The notes below the pieces were generated by a model. It had not been told where the DNA came from and searched no databases. It worked only from the letters and a program-made list of their open reading frames with translations. Both the position numbers and the translations under genes were made by a program. Below are positions 1 to 8,412 of a DNA stretch of 42,779 bases, piece by piece. Within the stretch, counting starts at the first letter, position 1, and each line of letters starts with the position of its first letter. Source of the DNA: Spirochaetota bacterium (GTDB taxonomy: Bacteria > Spirochaetota > UBA4802 > UB4802); assembly GCA_040756435.1 (NCBI GenBank), contig JBFLZD010000033.1:1-42779 (forward strand). The letters run 5' to 3'.

Positions 1-39
1 AGTAAATTAAAGAAAAATCATGGAAAAAGTAAAGAACAG

Positions 40-2403
40 CTACAAGCGTTGTTGCTTTTTCTGCATCTTATTTTTATACATTATTGAATCAGCCAATGAT
101 AGCACTTCATCTAAATTTGAAGAGCTATCACCAAGAAATACACTCCCCACGCTGAGTGAAATAGTGTACTGACGAAGACTTTTTTTATTAAACTCATTAG
201 TATTTTCTGTAAGGCGTTGCTGCATCATTTCAATGAAATGTTTTTCACAGTCAATAGCAAGTACCGCAAATTCATCACCACCTAACCTTCCAATAATATC
301 CGAGTCCCTGAAGCTTAAGCGCAAAATTCCGGCAACATCAATCAACGCCTTATCACCTTCATGGTGTCCCATAGTATCGTTGATTATCTTCATATTGTCC
401 ATATCCACATAAAAAAGCGCTATGCCTTTCCCTGTGCGTTTGCTTAATTTTAATTGCTGCTCAGCTAACATGGTAAATCCACGACGATTATACAGACCCG
501 TTAGCTCATCTTTAATTGCCAGCTCTTTTAACTGCTCACGCATTACAATGAGTGGTGTAATGTCAGTTGCAATGCATACCACCCGTTCAAGCTTACCCAC
601 TGCATTATAAACATTAGAAGTAGTGATGCTGATATGAGTATCCTTCCCCTGCCTGTTTAAAATCCGTATTTCAAAGTTATTGACACCACCATTCTGTATC
701 ATATCAACAAACTGGCGAATTTTTCTTTTATCTTCATTGGGATGAAGGATACTTCTAAACCAGTGAGTGCCCCCAAGATTTTCCAATGTATATCCTGTGA
801 GCTCTTCAAAATAAGTATTCACAAAAATAATGTTTCCTGCCCTATCCATTTCTACTACTGCAGCAGGAATACGGTTTACCAGGTGGCGATAACGACGCTC
901 GGATTCTACCAGTGCACGTTCGGCTTCTTTTCGCTGTGTCACATCCCTTATGACAGCAAGTACCCTATCTTTAAGCATTGGAACAAGTCTGGCCTCGCGC
1001 CACCTGGTTTGCCCCTCTATTTCTATAGGATATTCAATGCCAATAACTTTATTGGTAGCCAGAGCTTCTTTCAATGCATTTCTATAGAGTGTTGCAATAT
1101 GTTCAGGTACTATCTCATAAAAACGCTTACCTATTACTTCTTGCGGTGTTGCATAGAGCTTCATCTCTTCGCCAAACTGATAATCATAAATCATTCCTTC
1201 TTTATCAGCAATGACATACAAATCGGGAAAGGCTTTTACTATGGCTTTTAAATTAGTGGTACTTTTTAAGAGCTCTATCTCCATCCTTTTTTGTTCAGTA
1301 ATATCCTCACCGGAACTCATTGTACCAATAATGTTGCCATGAGCATCAGTCAACACAGTGTTATGCCATGCAATGAAACGCAAGTTCCCATACTTTGTCA
1401 TAACCGGGTTTTCATAAAATTCAACCGGTTTTATATTGCCTTTCATTAATTCAAAGTAAACGTTGCGCACACCTTCACGCATATCCTGAGGCACACACGT
1501 ATCAAACCAATCTTTGCCTATGAGTTCATCATATGCATATCCTAAAATTTCGCAGGCTTTTTTATTTGTTAAGGTAATGGTTCCCTTTTCATTGAGTATC
1601 ACCATCATATAGGGTGAGATGTCTAAATACTTCTGAAAGGTATCGCGCTGTTCTTTTATCTGGTCCTGAAACTGTTTCTGTTGGGTTATATCGTTAAACA
1701 GCAGTACACAATATGATGTACCATTTAAGGTGTAACGTGAAATGACGAACTTAAACCAGTGTGGAATACCCGCAAGGTTTATAGTATTTTCAAGCGATAT
1801 GCTTTCAGCTTCGTGGTGAATAATTTTTTCAATAGCTGAATGTAATAATGTATGAAAGTTTTGGTCAAAACATTCAAGCTGGTTACAAAAATCAAAGAAA
1901 TTCTTTTCTATAACCTGTATAGGCTTAAAATTTGTCCCAACCATGGTATTTATAAATTGCATCCACACCTTATTGGCAAGTACAATAGCACCGTTTTTGT
2001 CCAGTACAACTATCTGACGGGGTATATTATCAAGAATTGATTGTAACAGTTTATAATGTTTTTCAATGTCTGCAAATTTTTCTTCAACAATAAGGCAGTA
2101 ATGCTCATCATCAATATGCACAATGGAAACATTTATTCTTTCTGAATTATGCAGTGCAATTTCTGTAACTGTTACTATCTCTTTTGTGTAATCAAGCTTC
2201 TGTGCTGTTTTATGTATCTTCTGTGCATCAGCAAACATTGCGTCAACGGTGGAGCCAATAAGCTTATTAATAGGTATGGCTACAATGCTTGCAAAGGATG
2301 TATTAGCAGTAACTATCGCCCCCTGCTTTGTAAAAACAATAACGGGCTGCTTGATATAATCAAAGAATGCAAATTTTTTTTGTTTGTGATTTTTCATACA
2401 CAT
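40..2403 (-). CDS. PAS-domain sensor diguanylate cyclase
   Basis: Predicted cytoplasmic sensor of 787 residues that makes cyclic di-GMP from two GTP. Five PAS-like modules can be followed at roughly residues 15-105, 118-245, 255-380, 385-490 and 500-620; several end in the usual DIT.QK/R exit motif. A C-terminal GGDEF domain starts with DELTGLYNRRGF. The catalytic GGDEF motif is intact at residues 708-712, and an inhibitory-site RxxD (RDSD) lies five residues upstream, so product feedback is expected. No transmembrane segment or signal peptide is visible, so the signal is probably internal (redox, gas, ligand). The start is uncertain: ATG at 2403 and a second ATG two codons later both lack a clear Shine-Dalgarno. 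It is transcribed alone on the minus strand. The protein itself carries one copy of the GGCGATAGTT motif at 2311-2320. Confidence 0.93.
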   Translation of the reverse strand: MCMKNHKQKKFAFFDYIKQPVIVFTKQGAIVTANTSFASIVAIPINKLIGSTVDAMFADAQKIHKTAQKLDYTKEIVTVTEIALHNSERINVSIVHIDDEHYCLIVEEKFADIEKHYKLLQSILDNIPRQIVVLDKNGAIVLANKVWMQFINTMVGTNFKPIQVIEKNFFDFCNQLECFDQNFHTLLHSAIEKIIHHEAESISLENTINLAGIPHWFKFVISRYTLNGTSYCVLLFNDITQQKQFQDQIKEQRDTFQKYLDISPYMMVILNEKGTITLTNKKACEILGYAYDELIGKDWFDTCVPQDMREGVRNVYFELMKGNIKPVEFYENPVMTKYGNLRFIAWHNTVLTDAHGNIIGTMSSGEDITEQKRMEIELLKSTTNLKAIVKAFPDLYVIADKEGMIYDYQFGEEMKLYATPQEVIGKRFYEIVPEHIATLYRNALKEALATNKVIGIEYPIEIEGQTRWREARLVPMLKDRVLAVIRDVTQRKEAERALVESERRYRHLVNRIPAAVVEMDRAGNIIFVNTYFEELTGYTLENLGGTHWFRSILHPNEDKRKIRQFVDMIQNGGVNNFEIRILNRQGKDTHISITTSNVYNAVGKLERVVCIATDITPLIVMREQLKELAIKDELTGLYNRRGFTMLAEQQLKLSKRTGKGIALFYVDMDNMKIINDTMGHHEGDKALIDVAGILRLSFRDSDIIGRLGGDEFAVLAIDCEKHFIEMMQQRLTENTNEFNKKSLRQYTISLSVGSVFLGDSSSNLDEVLSLADSIMYKNKMQKKQQRL

Positions 2404-2649
2404 CCAGCACTGGCAAACATTGTTTGATACAATATAATAAACATATAATAATTCAAATGAATTTTTTAAAAATGTAAATATATTGGCGATAGTTCATTGA
2501 ATAAAACTTTTTTGTTATAGTTGTTATATAATTGTAACAGTTACAAAAGAATATTTCAAGAAAAAATAATGATAATTTGTAGAATAGTATCTTGCTGGCA
2601 AATAGTTAAGCTTTGATGAAGTTTTATGCTCTGACCCAAATTCTTATAA
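2404..2649. other. intergenic stretch, no gene seen
   Basis: About 300 bases separate the diguanylate cyclase from the first acyl-CoA dehydrogenase. The stretch is AT-rich and holds one exact GGCGATAGTT motif (2485-2494), the word GCTCTGACCC (2628-2637) that recurs at three other places as an apparent element end, and then the dehydrogenase terminator. No reading frame with coding character was seen. Confidence 0.6.
2485..2494 (+). repeat. copy of the GGCGATAGTT iterated motif (intergenic)
   Basis: One of eight exact copies of the decamer in the window. The others are at 2311-2320, 9043-9052, 14641-14650, 23472-23481, 25635-25644, 29319-29328 and 30662-30671. This copy and the one at 23472-23481 are intergenic; the others lie in genes. 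Near-copies keeping GGCGATAG are at about 10147, 16734, 21107, 22175 and 23822. Confidence 0.8.
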
Positions 2650-2683
2650 AAAAAGCGCATCATATCATGATATATGATGCGCT
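2650..2683 (-). terminator. Rho-independent terminator of the first acyl-CoA dehydrogenase
   Basis: A perfect 12-bp stem (AGCGCATCATAT paired with ATATGATGCGCT) with a short loop. On the minus strand it is followed by a run of six T. It lies about 25 bp past the stop codon of the gene at 2707-4590. Confidence 0.85.
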
Positions 2684-2706
2684 CTTTATTGCTATGATGT
2701 TTAATT

Positions 2707-4590
2707 TTATTCTAATGGTACACCGGTAAAAATATATTCATTGGCTTTAACTACTGCTGCTTCCCCATCAAGGATGTAGTCAACCATACCAAAGAATTTC
2801 TTGAACTCAGCACCAAGGAAGAATTGTGATGACAGGACCTTACCGGTGTAATACGCAGCTTCACTATTATCTGCCAATAATGCTGTGAGGTCATCACCCT
2901 TCTTGTCACCCACTATTTCTTTCATCTTTGGCTGTGTAATTGAAAGCATCCATAAATGCAGCCATCCCAATGTAAACATTGACAGTGCCTGCTGTAATGG
3001 TGTGGCATTGGCAAAGATATGCAAAAATTTGCCAGCAGCCATCTGGTCTTTAAGATAGTTGACTACTGTATCAACTTTTTCAAGTCCCTTCTGGACTATA
3101 GCGACATATTTATCGTCTACTATGCCTTTTGCCTTATCAATAGTTTCCTGTACTCGCTTCTTGAATACAGTATAATTATACTGTTCAGGATTCATCAGTA
3201 TTTTACGCATTGTTAAGTCCATTGACTGAATACCATTGGTACCTTCGTAAATGGAAAGTATTTTAGCATCACGTGCAAACTGCTCAACAGGATAATCAGA
3301 ACAGAAGCCATAACCACCGTATACCTGGATAGCCTCGGCGGTAACTTTCCATGCATTGTCGGTATTGCCCGCTTTCGTTATTGGGATCAAGAACTCAATC
3401 ATTGCCTGAGCTTCTTTCTTTCCTTCGCCATCAAGCACATGGACAAGGTCTTCCTGATAGCCAACGTAATATGTTAAAAGCCTCATACCTTCAACATACG
3501 ATTTCATCCACAGTAACATTCGCTTAACATCGGGATGTTTAATTATTGTAACTTTGGGTGCATCCGGGTTGAGCATCTGTGTTACATCAACACCCTGAAT
3601 TCGGTTGCGTGCATATTTTATTGCATGCATATATGCAGCACTTGAAACAGCCAATCCCTGCAAACCAACATATAGACGTGCTTCATTCATCATCTGGAAC
3701 ATGATCTTCATACCCTGTCGTTCCTGCCCCAGCAACCAGCCTATACAATCACCATTGTCACCAAAGTTCAATGTACAGGTAGCAGAAGCTTTTATACCCA
3801 TCTTATGCTCAATACCAGAACATATTACATCATTGAATTCCAGTGATCCATTGGGTTTCACACGGTATTTAGGTACAATAAAAATAGATATTCCTTTTGT
3901 TCCGGGTGGGTCTCCTTCTATACGTGCAAGGACAGGGTGAATGATATTTTCAGGCATGTCATAATCGCCACCACTAATAAATATCTTCTGCCCTATAATT
4001 TTATAGGTACCATCACTCTGCCTGATAGCTTTTGTTTTAAGATTCCCAACGTCAGAACCTGCATCAGGCTCGGTCAAACACATAGTGCCTGTCCATTGCC
4101 CTGTAATCATCTTTGGTATATACAGGTCTTTCATCTCCTGAGTACCAAAGTTTTTTATTAAGTTGAGGGCACCAATGGTTAATGCTGGATACATTGAAAA
4201 GGCTACACTTGCAGCTGTAAAAAACTCCGTACAACATTGGCCAATTGCCTGTGGCATTCCCATGCCACCAATTTCAGGATCATTTACCAATCCAATAAAC
4301 CCCGCATCATACATTGCCTGCAATGCTGGTTTATAACATTCAGGTAATATTACTTTTTTTGTATCAGGTTCGTACTTAACACCAATTTTATCCCCTTCCA
4401 TATTTGCCGGATATACTTGCTCAACAGCTATTGTTTCTGCAAGATTCAATACATCTTCAAATGTATCTTTATCAAAATCAGCAAACCGCGGGTATTGAGT
4501 TAATGTATCAACACCTAATACTTCAAACAAAACAAATCGCGTATCCCGTGTGTCCACCAATGGGTTTAGCGACATTACTCCAGTTGCCAT
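2707..4590 (-). CDS. acyl-CoA dehydrogenase, long FadE5/DmdC-like type (paralogue 1)
   Basis: FAD-dependent acyl-CoA dehydrogenase of 627 residues, which would introduce the 2,3-double bond in an acyl-CoA and pass electrons to ETF. The length, about 230 residues more than ordinary acyl-CoA dehydrogenases, and the extra C-terminal helical region (residues ~465-627) match the FadE5/DmdC-like class. The CLTEPDAGSD motif that contacts substrate and flavin is present, as is IYEGTNGIQ with the probable catalytic base Glu449. An AGGAGGT Shine-Dalgarno precedes the ATG. A closely similar paralogue lies immediately upstream on the same strand. Each has its own terminator, so they are probably separate transcripts. 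The substrate (fatty acyl, aryl or methylthio-propionyl CoA) cannot be told from sequence. Confidence 0.93.
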   Translation of the reverse strand: MATGVMSLNPLVDTRDTRFVLFEVLGVDTLTQYPRFADFDKDTFEDVLNLAETIAVEQVYPANMEGDKIGVKYEPDTKKVILPECYKPALQAMYDAGFIGLVNDPEIGGMGMPQAIGQCCTEFFTAASVAFSMYPALTIGALNLIKNFGTQEMKDLYIPKMITGQWTGTMCLTEPDAGSDVGNLKTKAIRQSDGTYKIIGQKIFISGGDYDMPENIIHPVLARIEGDPPGTKGISIFIVPKYRVKPNGSLEFNDVICSGIEHKMGIKASATCTLNFGDNGDCIGWLLGQERQGMKIMFQMMNEARLYVGLQGLAVSSAAYMHAIKYARNRIQGVDVTQMLNPDAPKVTIIKHPDVKRMLLWMKSYVEGMRLLTYYVGYQEDLVHVLDGEGKKEAQAMIEFLIPITKAGNTDNAWKVTAEAIQVYGGYGFCSDYPVEQFARDAKILSIYEGTNGIQSMDLTMRKILMNPEQYNYTVFKKRVQETIDKAKGIVDDKYVAIVQKGLEKVDTVVNYLKDQMAAGKFLHIFANATPLQQALSMFTLGWLHLWMLSITQPKMKEIVGDKKGDDLTALLADNSEAAYYTGKVLSSQFFLGAEFKKFFGMVDYILDGEAAVVKANEYIFTGVPLE

Positions 4591-4821
4591 AAAAAGACCT
4601 CCTGTATTACAATTTTAATATATATTTGGTGGTATTATGTTAAATACCATAATTCCTGATTTCACAATATTTTTTTTATTTATTTTGTCAATAATTTGTT
4701 GTCATATAAATAATGTTCTTTAACAGTAAATTTTGTTTTTTTTATAATAACAAATTAATAAAAACAACCATCAAACAATGAAACCGGATTGCCACTACAC
4801 CTCATTGCATTAACAAGCTAT

Positions 4822-4853
4822 AAAAAAAGGCAGGTGAAAACCCGCCTTTTTTT
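4822..4853 (-). terminator. Rho-independent terminator of the second acyl-CoA dehydrogenase
   Basis: AAAAAAAGGCAGGT and ACCCGCCTTTTTTT form a long stem with one mismatch around a GAAA loop. It is symmetric enough to work on either strand and lies 24 bp past the stop of the minus-strand gene at 4877. Confidence 0.88.
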
Positions 4854-4876
4854 GGTAAGACTGTATATACCATCTC

Positions 4877-6748
4877 TTATTCGTTTAACGCCCCGGTAAA
4901 TATTTCTTCACTTGCTTTAATAACAGCAGATTCACCACTGAGGAGCGCTTCAATTTTGCCAAAGTATTTTGGAAATTCAGCACCTAAATAGAACTGTGAC
5001 GATAATACTTTTCCACTATAGAATGCAGCTTCAGCATTATCTTTAAGCAATGCTGCTCGTTCTTCACCTTTTTTGTCACCAACAAGCTCTTTCATCTTTG
5101 GCATTGTTATACTCAAGCTCCACAGATGCATCCATGCAATAACCAGCATATACATTGCCTGCTGTAATGGTGTTGCATTTGCAAACAGGTGGAGGAACTG
5201 TCCTGATGCCATCTGCTGTTTCATCATTTCTATAACTTCATCCAGCTTCTGAATTCCACGCTCAACAATAGCAACATATTTGTCTTCAACAACACCCTTT
5301 GCCTTATCAATGGTCTGTTGCATGCGTTTCTTAAGCACTGTATAATTGTACTGCTCAGGATTCATCAAAATCTTACGCATGGTAAGGTCCATTGACTGGA
5401 TGCCGTTTGTTCCTTCATATATTGCAGTTATCTTTGAATTTCTCATCATCTGTTCAACTGGATAGTCAGCAACAAATCCATATCCACCATAACACTGCAT
5501 AGCTTCTGAAGTTATCAATACTGACATATCTGAACAACCAGCTTTTTCTATTGGTGTAATTATCTCAACCAGAGCCTGTGCTTCTTTTGCTGCTTCACCT
5601 TCCAAAAGCTGTGCCAGCTCATAATTGAGGTACAGATAGTAAATCATAGCTCTCTGGCCTTCTAGATATGACTTCATCCATAGAAGCATTCTCTTGACAT
5701 CAGGATGATTGATGATGGTTACACCTTTTGCCTCGGGATTAAGCATCTGTGTTACATGAACGCCCTGTACACGATTCTTACAATAGGTAACTGCATGCAT
5801 GTATGCTGCTGAAGCACATCCGTGAGCCTGTAGACCAACACCCATACGAGCATAGTTCATCATTTTGAACATGATCTTCATACCCTGGCGTTCCTGCCCC
5901 AGCAACCAGCCTATACAGTTATTGTTATCACCAAAGCTCAATGTACATGTTGCTGATCCTTTGATACCCATCTTATGCTCAATACCAGCACATGTTACGT
6001 CATTGAATTCACCCAATGAACCATCAGGATTTACTCTGTATTTTGGAACTATAAAAATAGAAATTCCTTTTGTTCCGGGTGGGTCTCCTTCAATTCGTGC
6101 TAATACCGGGTGAATCATATTCTCATAATAGTCATTGTCGCCAGAAGAAATGAATATTTTCTGTCCATAGATCTTGAATGTACCATCAGGCTGGCGAACG
6201 GCTTTAGTCTTTAATGCTCCAACATCAGAACCTGCATCAGGTTCAGTTAAACACATGGTTCCGCCCCATTTCCCTGAATACATATTTGCAAGGTACATAT
6301 GCTTCTGTTCTTCGGTGCCAAATGCCTCAATAAGCTCTGCAGCACCATGGGTTAATCCAGGATACATCAATAATGGGTAGTTAGCAGCACAGAAATATTC
6401 ATTACATGCCCATGAAATTACCTGGGGTATACCCATACCACCCCACTCATCAGATACATCCATTCCACCAAAACCTGCTTCATAAAATGCATCAAGTGCT
6501 GCATGATAGCATTTGGGAATAGAAACCTTTTTGGTTGCTCCATCATAATGGCAACCTTCTTTGTCCCCTTCAGCAAACGTAGGATAAATCTGCTCAACTG
6601 CCATGGTTTCTGCCAGATTAAGCATGTCCTCAAACATATCCTTGTCAAATGAAGAGTACTTTGGAAGCTTTGTCAGCTGCAATACATCCATCATTTCATA
6701 GAGGACAAAGCGCACATCCCTTGAATCAACCAGTGGATTTAACGCCAT
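4877..6748 (-). CDS. acyl-CoA dehydrogenase, long FadE5/DmdC-like type (paralogue 2)
   Basis: A 623-residue paralogue of the neighbouring dehydrogenase, with the same architecture and long identical stretches. CLTEPDAGSD and IYEGTNGIQ are both kept, with probable catalytic Glu445. The C-terminal region of ~180 residues aligns end to end with that of paralogue 1. An AGGAGG Shine-Dalgarno precedes the ATG. The pair looks like an old tandem duplication with later specialisation: the two differ most around residues 90-110 and 340-400, which could change acyl-chain choice. The 1.6-kb repeat-rich, gene-free region lies upstream, so the promoter must lie within the first few hundred bases beyond 6,749. 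Confidence 0.93.
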   Translation of the reverse strand: MALNPLVDSRDVRFVLYEMMDVLQLTKLPKYSSFDKDMFEDMLNLAETMAVEQIYPTFAEGDKEGCHYDGATKKVSIPKCYHAALDAFYEAGFGGMDVSDEWGGMGIPQVISWACNEYFCAANYPLLMYPGLTHGAAELIEAFGTEEQKHMYLANMYSGKWGGTMCLTEPDAGSDVGALKTKAVRQPDGTFKIYGQKIFISSGDNDYYENMIHPVLARIEGDPPGTKGISIFIVPKYRVNPDGSLGEFNDVTCAGIEHKMGIKGSATCTLSFGDNNNCIGWLLGQERQGMKIMFKMMNYARMGVGLQAHGCASAAYMHAVTYCKNRVQGVHVTQMLNPEAKGVTIINHPDVKRMLLWMKSYLEGQRAMIYYLYLNYELAQLLEGEAAKEAQALVEIITPIEKAGCSDMSVLITSEAMQCYGGYGFVADYPVEQMMRNSKITAIYEGTNGIQSMDLTMRKILMNPEQYNYTVLKKRMQQTIDKAKGVVEDKYVAIVERGIQKLDEVIEMMKQQMASGQFLHLFANATPLQQAMYMLVIAWMHLWSLSITMPKMKELVGDKKGEERAALLKDNAEAAFYSGKVLSSQFYLGAEFPKYFGKIEALLSGESAVIKASEEIFTGALNE

Positions 6749-6979
6749 AAAAAACCTCCTGCTTTTAAATTATAACAAATGTTAAAATATTACACATTCA
6801 GGTGTATGTTAAGATTTAATGCACATACACACAAATACATTGTTACGCTACAATACGGTATTTTTCTGTCAATAATGAAAATATATTTTTTTGTATAATT
6901 TATTTCAAACATACGAAAAAATATATTTTATCGTCTTAAAACTGATATGTACATATTTATTAAATTGTAAATTGCTTTA
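6749..6979. other. AT-rich upstream region, no gene seen
   Basis: This is the very AT-rich leader and promoter region of paralogue 2. No terminator, RNA gene or reading frame was recognised. It ends where the composite repeat begins. Confidence 0.5.
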
Positions 6980-7391
6980 TCCATCTCTGCGGTCTCTGTG
7001 TGAGACAATCTGATGCATCACGCAGAGTACGCAGAGTGCGCTGAGTTATTGGAGAGATAGCTGGATTTTGGGGCAGATACTTAATGGATAGGATGACTTG
7101 TTGCATATACGTCATTCCGGTCATCTCTTTTTGTCATTTCGAGCGTAGCGAGAAATCTTTGCTTCACTCTTTAAGATTTCTCAGTCACTTCGTTCCTTCG
7201 AAATGACAGAGTAATACCGTCATTCCGGGCTTGACCCAGAATCTTTATCCTCACCATTGTGGATCCTGAATCGAGTTCAGGATGACTGCACTGAATCAAT
7301 CCTGAAATAAATTCAGGACATGGTTCAGGATGACACACTGTTATTCATTACAAAACCCCGAAGGGGTGATATTATTGTAAGATGTCAGAGC
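6980..7391. repeat. composite intergenic repeat, copy 1
   Basis: First of two direct copies (the other is 7401-7835). In order it holds: an imperfect palindromic block rich in CGCAGAG (6985-7055); a long inverted repeat that starts GTCATTTCGAGCGTAGCG and ends CTTCGAAATGAC (7133-7207); a second palindromic block built on GTCATTCCGGGCTTGACC and TCAGGATGAC (about 7220-7286); and a CCCC-GAA-GGGG hairpin with the tail TGATATTATTGTAA (about 7355-7382). It ends with GTCAGAGC. No protein is encoded. It looks like several small non-autonomous elements nested or stacked together. Confidence 0.85.
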
Positions 7392-7400
7392 TTCACCCTC

Positions 7401-7835
7401 TCCATCTCTGCGGTCTCTGTGTGAGACAAACTGATGCATCACGCAGAGTACGCAGAGTACGCTGAGTTATTGGAGAGATAGTAGGATTTTGAGGCAGATA
7501 CTTAATGGATAGGATGACTTGTTGCCTATACGTCATTCCGGTCATCTCTTTTTGTCATTTCGAGCAATCCTTTATGTCATTTCGAGCGTAGCGAGAAATC
7601 TTTGCTTCCCCCTTTAAGATTTCTTAGTCACTTCGTTCCTTCGAAATGACAGAGTAATACCGTCATTCAGGGCTTGACCCGGAATCTTTATCCTCACCAT
7701 TGTGGATCCTGAATCGAGTTCAGGATGACTGCACTGAATCAATCCTGAAATAAATTCAGGACATGGTTCAGGATAACATGCTGCTATTCACTAAAAACCC
7801 CTGGAGGGGGTGATATTATTGTAAGGGGTCAGAGC
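7401..7835. repeat. composite intergenic repeat, copy 2
   Basis: This copy parallels copy 1 over its full length with scattered substitutions. One clear difference is a ~23-bp partial duplication of the GTCATTTCGAGC segment just before its inverted repeat at 7576-7650. Its hairpin is CCCCTGGAGGGG with the tail TGATATTATTGTAA, and it ends GGGGTCAGAGC. The order of sub-elements is the same, so the whole block was duplicated after assembly. Confidence 0.85.
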
Positions 7836-7850
7836 ATATATTCATAACAA

Positions 7851-7879
7851 AAGAGACTGCTTTACGAGCAGCCTCTTTT
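7851..7879 (-). terminator. terminator after tRNA-Leu
   Basis: AGAGGCTGCT and AGCAGTCTCT form a 10-bp stem with one mismatch around a short loop, flanked by T runs on both strands. It begins four bases past the 3' end of the tRNA on the minus strand. Confidence 0.8.
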
Positions 7880-7882
7880 TTT

Positions 7883-7964
7883 GCCCAGGACGGGACTTGA
7901 ACCCATACGGGAGATTCCCACATGCCCCTCAAGCATGCGTGTCTACCAGTTCCACCACCTGGGC
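7883..7964 (-). tRNA. tRNA-Leu (anticodon GAG)
   Basis: Read on the minus strand, the 82-nt sequence has a 7-bp acceptor stem (GCCCAGG with CCTGGGC). It has a D arm with the conserved AACTGGTAGACAC, an anticodon loop CTTGAGG with anticodon GAG, a long variable arm typical of class II tRNA, and a T arm with GGGTTCAAGTCCC. The CCA end is not encoded. It is a single-gene transcript between a promoter with an extended -10 and a terminator. Confidence 0.97.
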
Positions 7965-8004
7965 TAATACAATTATTTGGATACTACTATTTTTGAATAC
8001 AACT

Positions 8005-8013
8005 ATTATAGCA
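8005..8013 (-). promoter_or_regulatory. extended -10 promoter of tRNA-Leu
   Basis: On the minus strand the bases read TGCTATAAT: a perfect -10 hexamer with a TGn extension. It lies about 40 bp upstream of the tRNA 5' end. No good -35 is seen, which is normal for extended -10 promoters. Confidence 0.55.
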
Positions 8014-8129
8014 CAAATTTGTAAACATTTTATTTTGCACTTATTTTATGTCAAGAAAAATGTATCATAAAGTAACAGTAAAACCATTAATTATTCCTAA
8101 ACGTGGAAATTTTAACAAAATATAAAATT

Positions 8130-8343
8130 GTGTACACGGGGCGGTGTCCCAAAACAATCCGTGGAGTTCTCAATGACGCGGGTGCAAAGTCATTGCGAGC
8201 GCAGCGCTTGTACTGAGCTTGTCGAAGTGAAGCAATCTAAATAGCACAGAAGACAAGATTGCTTCGTCACTTCGTTCCTCGCAATGACAGTATGGCAAAA
8301 GTCATTGCAGAAGATGTCTTTTGAGACAACCCCGGGTGTACAC
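8130..8343. mobile_element. MITE-like element with GTGTACAC inverted ends
   Basis: A 214-bp non-coding element. The left end (GTGTACACGGGGCGGTGTCC) and the right end (GGACAACC-like, closing with CCCGGGTGTACAC) are imperfect inverted repeats of about 27 bp. Inside lies a second long inverted repeat, 8189-8288, starting GTCATTGCGAGCGCAGCG and ending GTTCCTCGCAATGAC. Its loop carries a small palindromic insert with GAGCTTGTCGAAGTG. No clear target-site duplication was found, so insertion is inferred from the ends only. Confidence 0.65.
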
Positions 8344-8412
8344 TATATTCATTATGAAATTTTTTAAGGAATTATTACTGCAATGAAACAAAAATTTATT
8401 ATTTCTCATTTA

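Noticed and set aside
742-1251. 169-codon plus-strand frame opposite the diguanylate cyclase
   Set aside because: It lies wholly antisense to a well supported PAS/GGDEF gene and has no recognisable domain or start signal.
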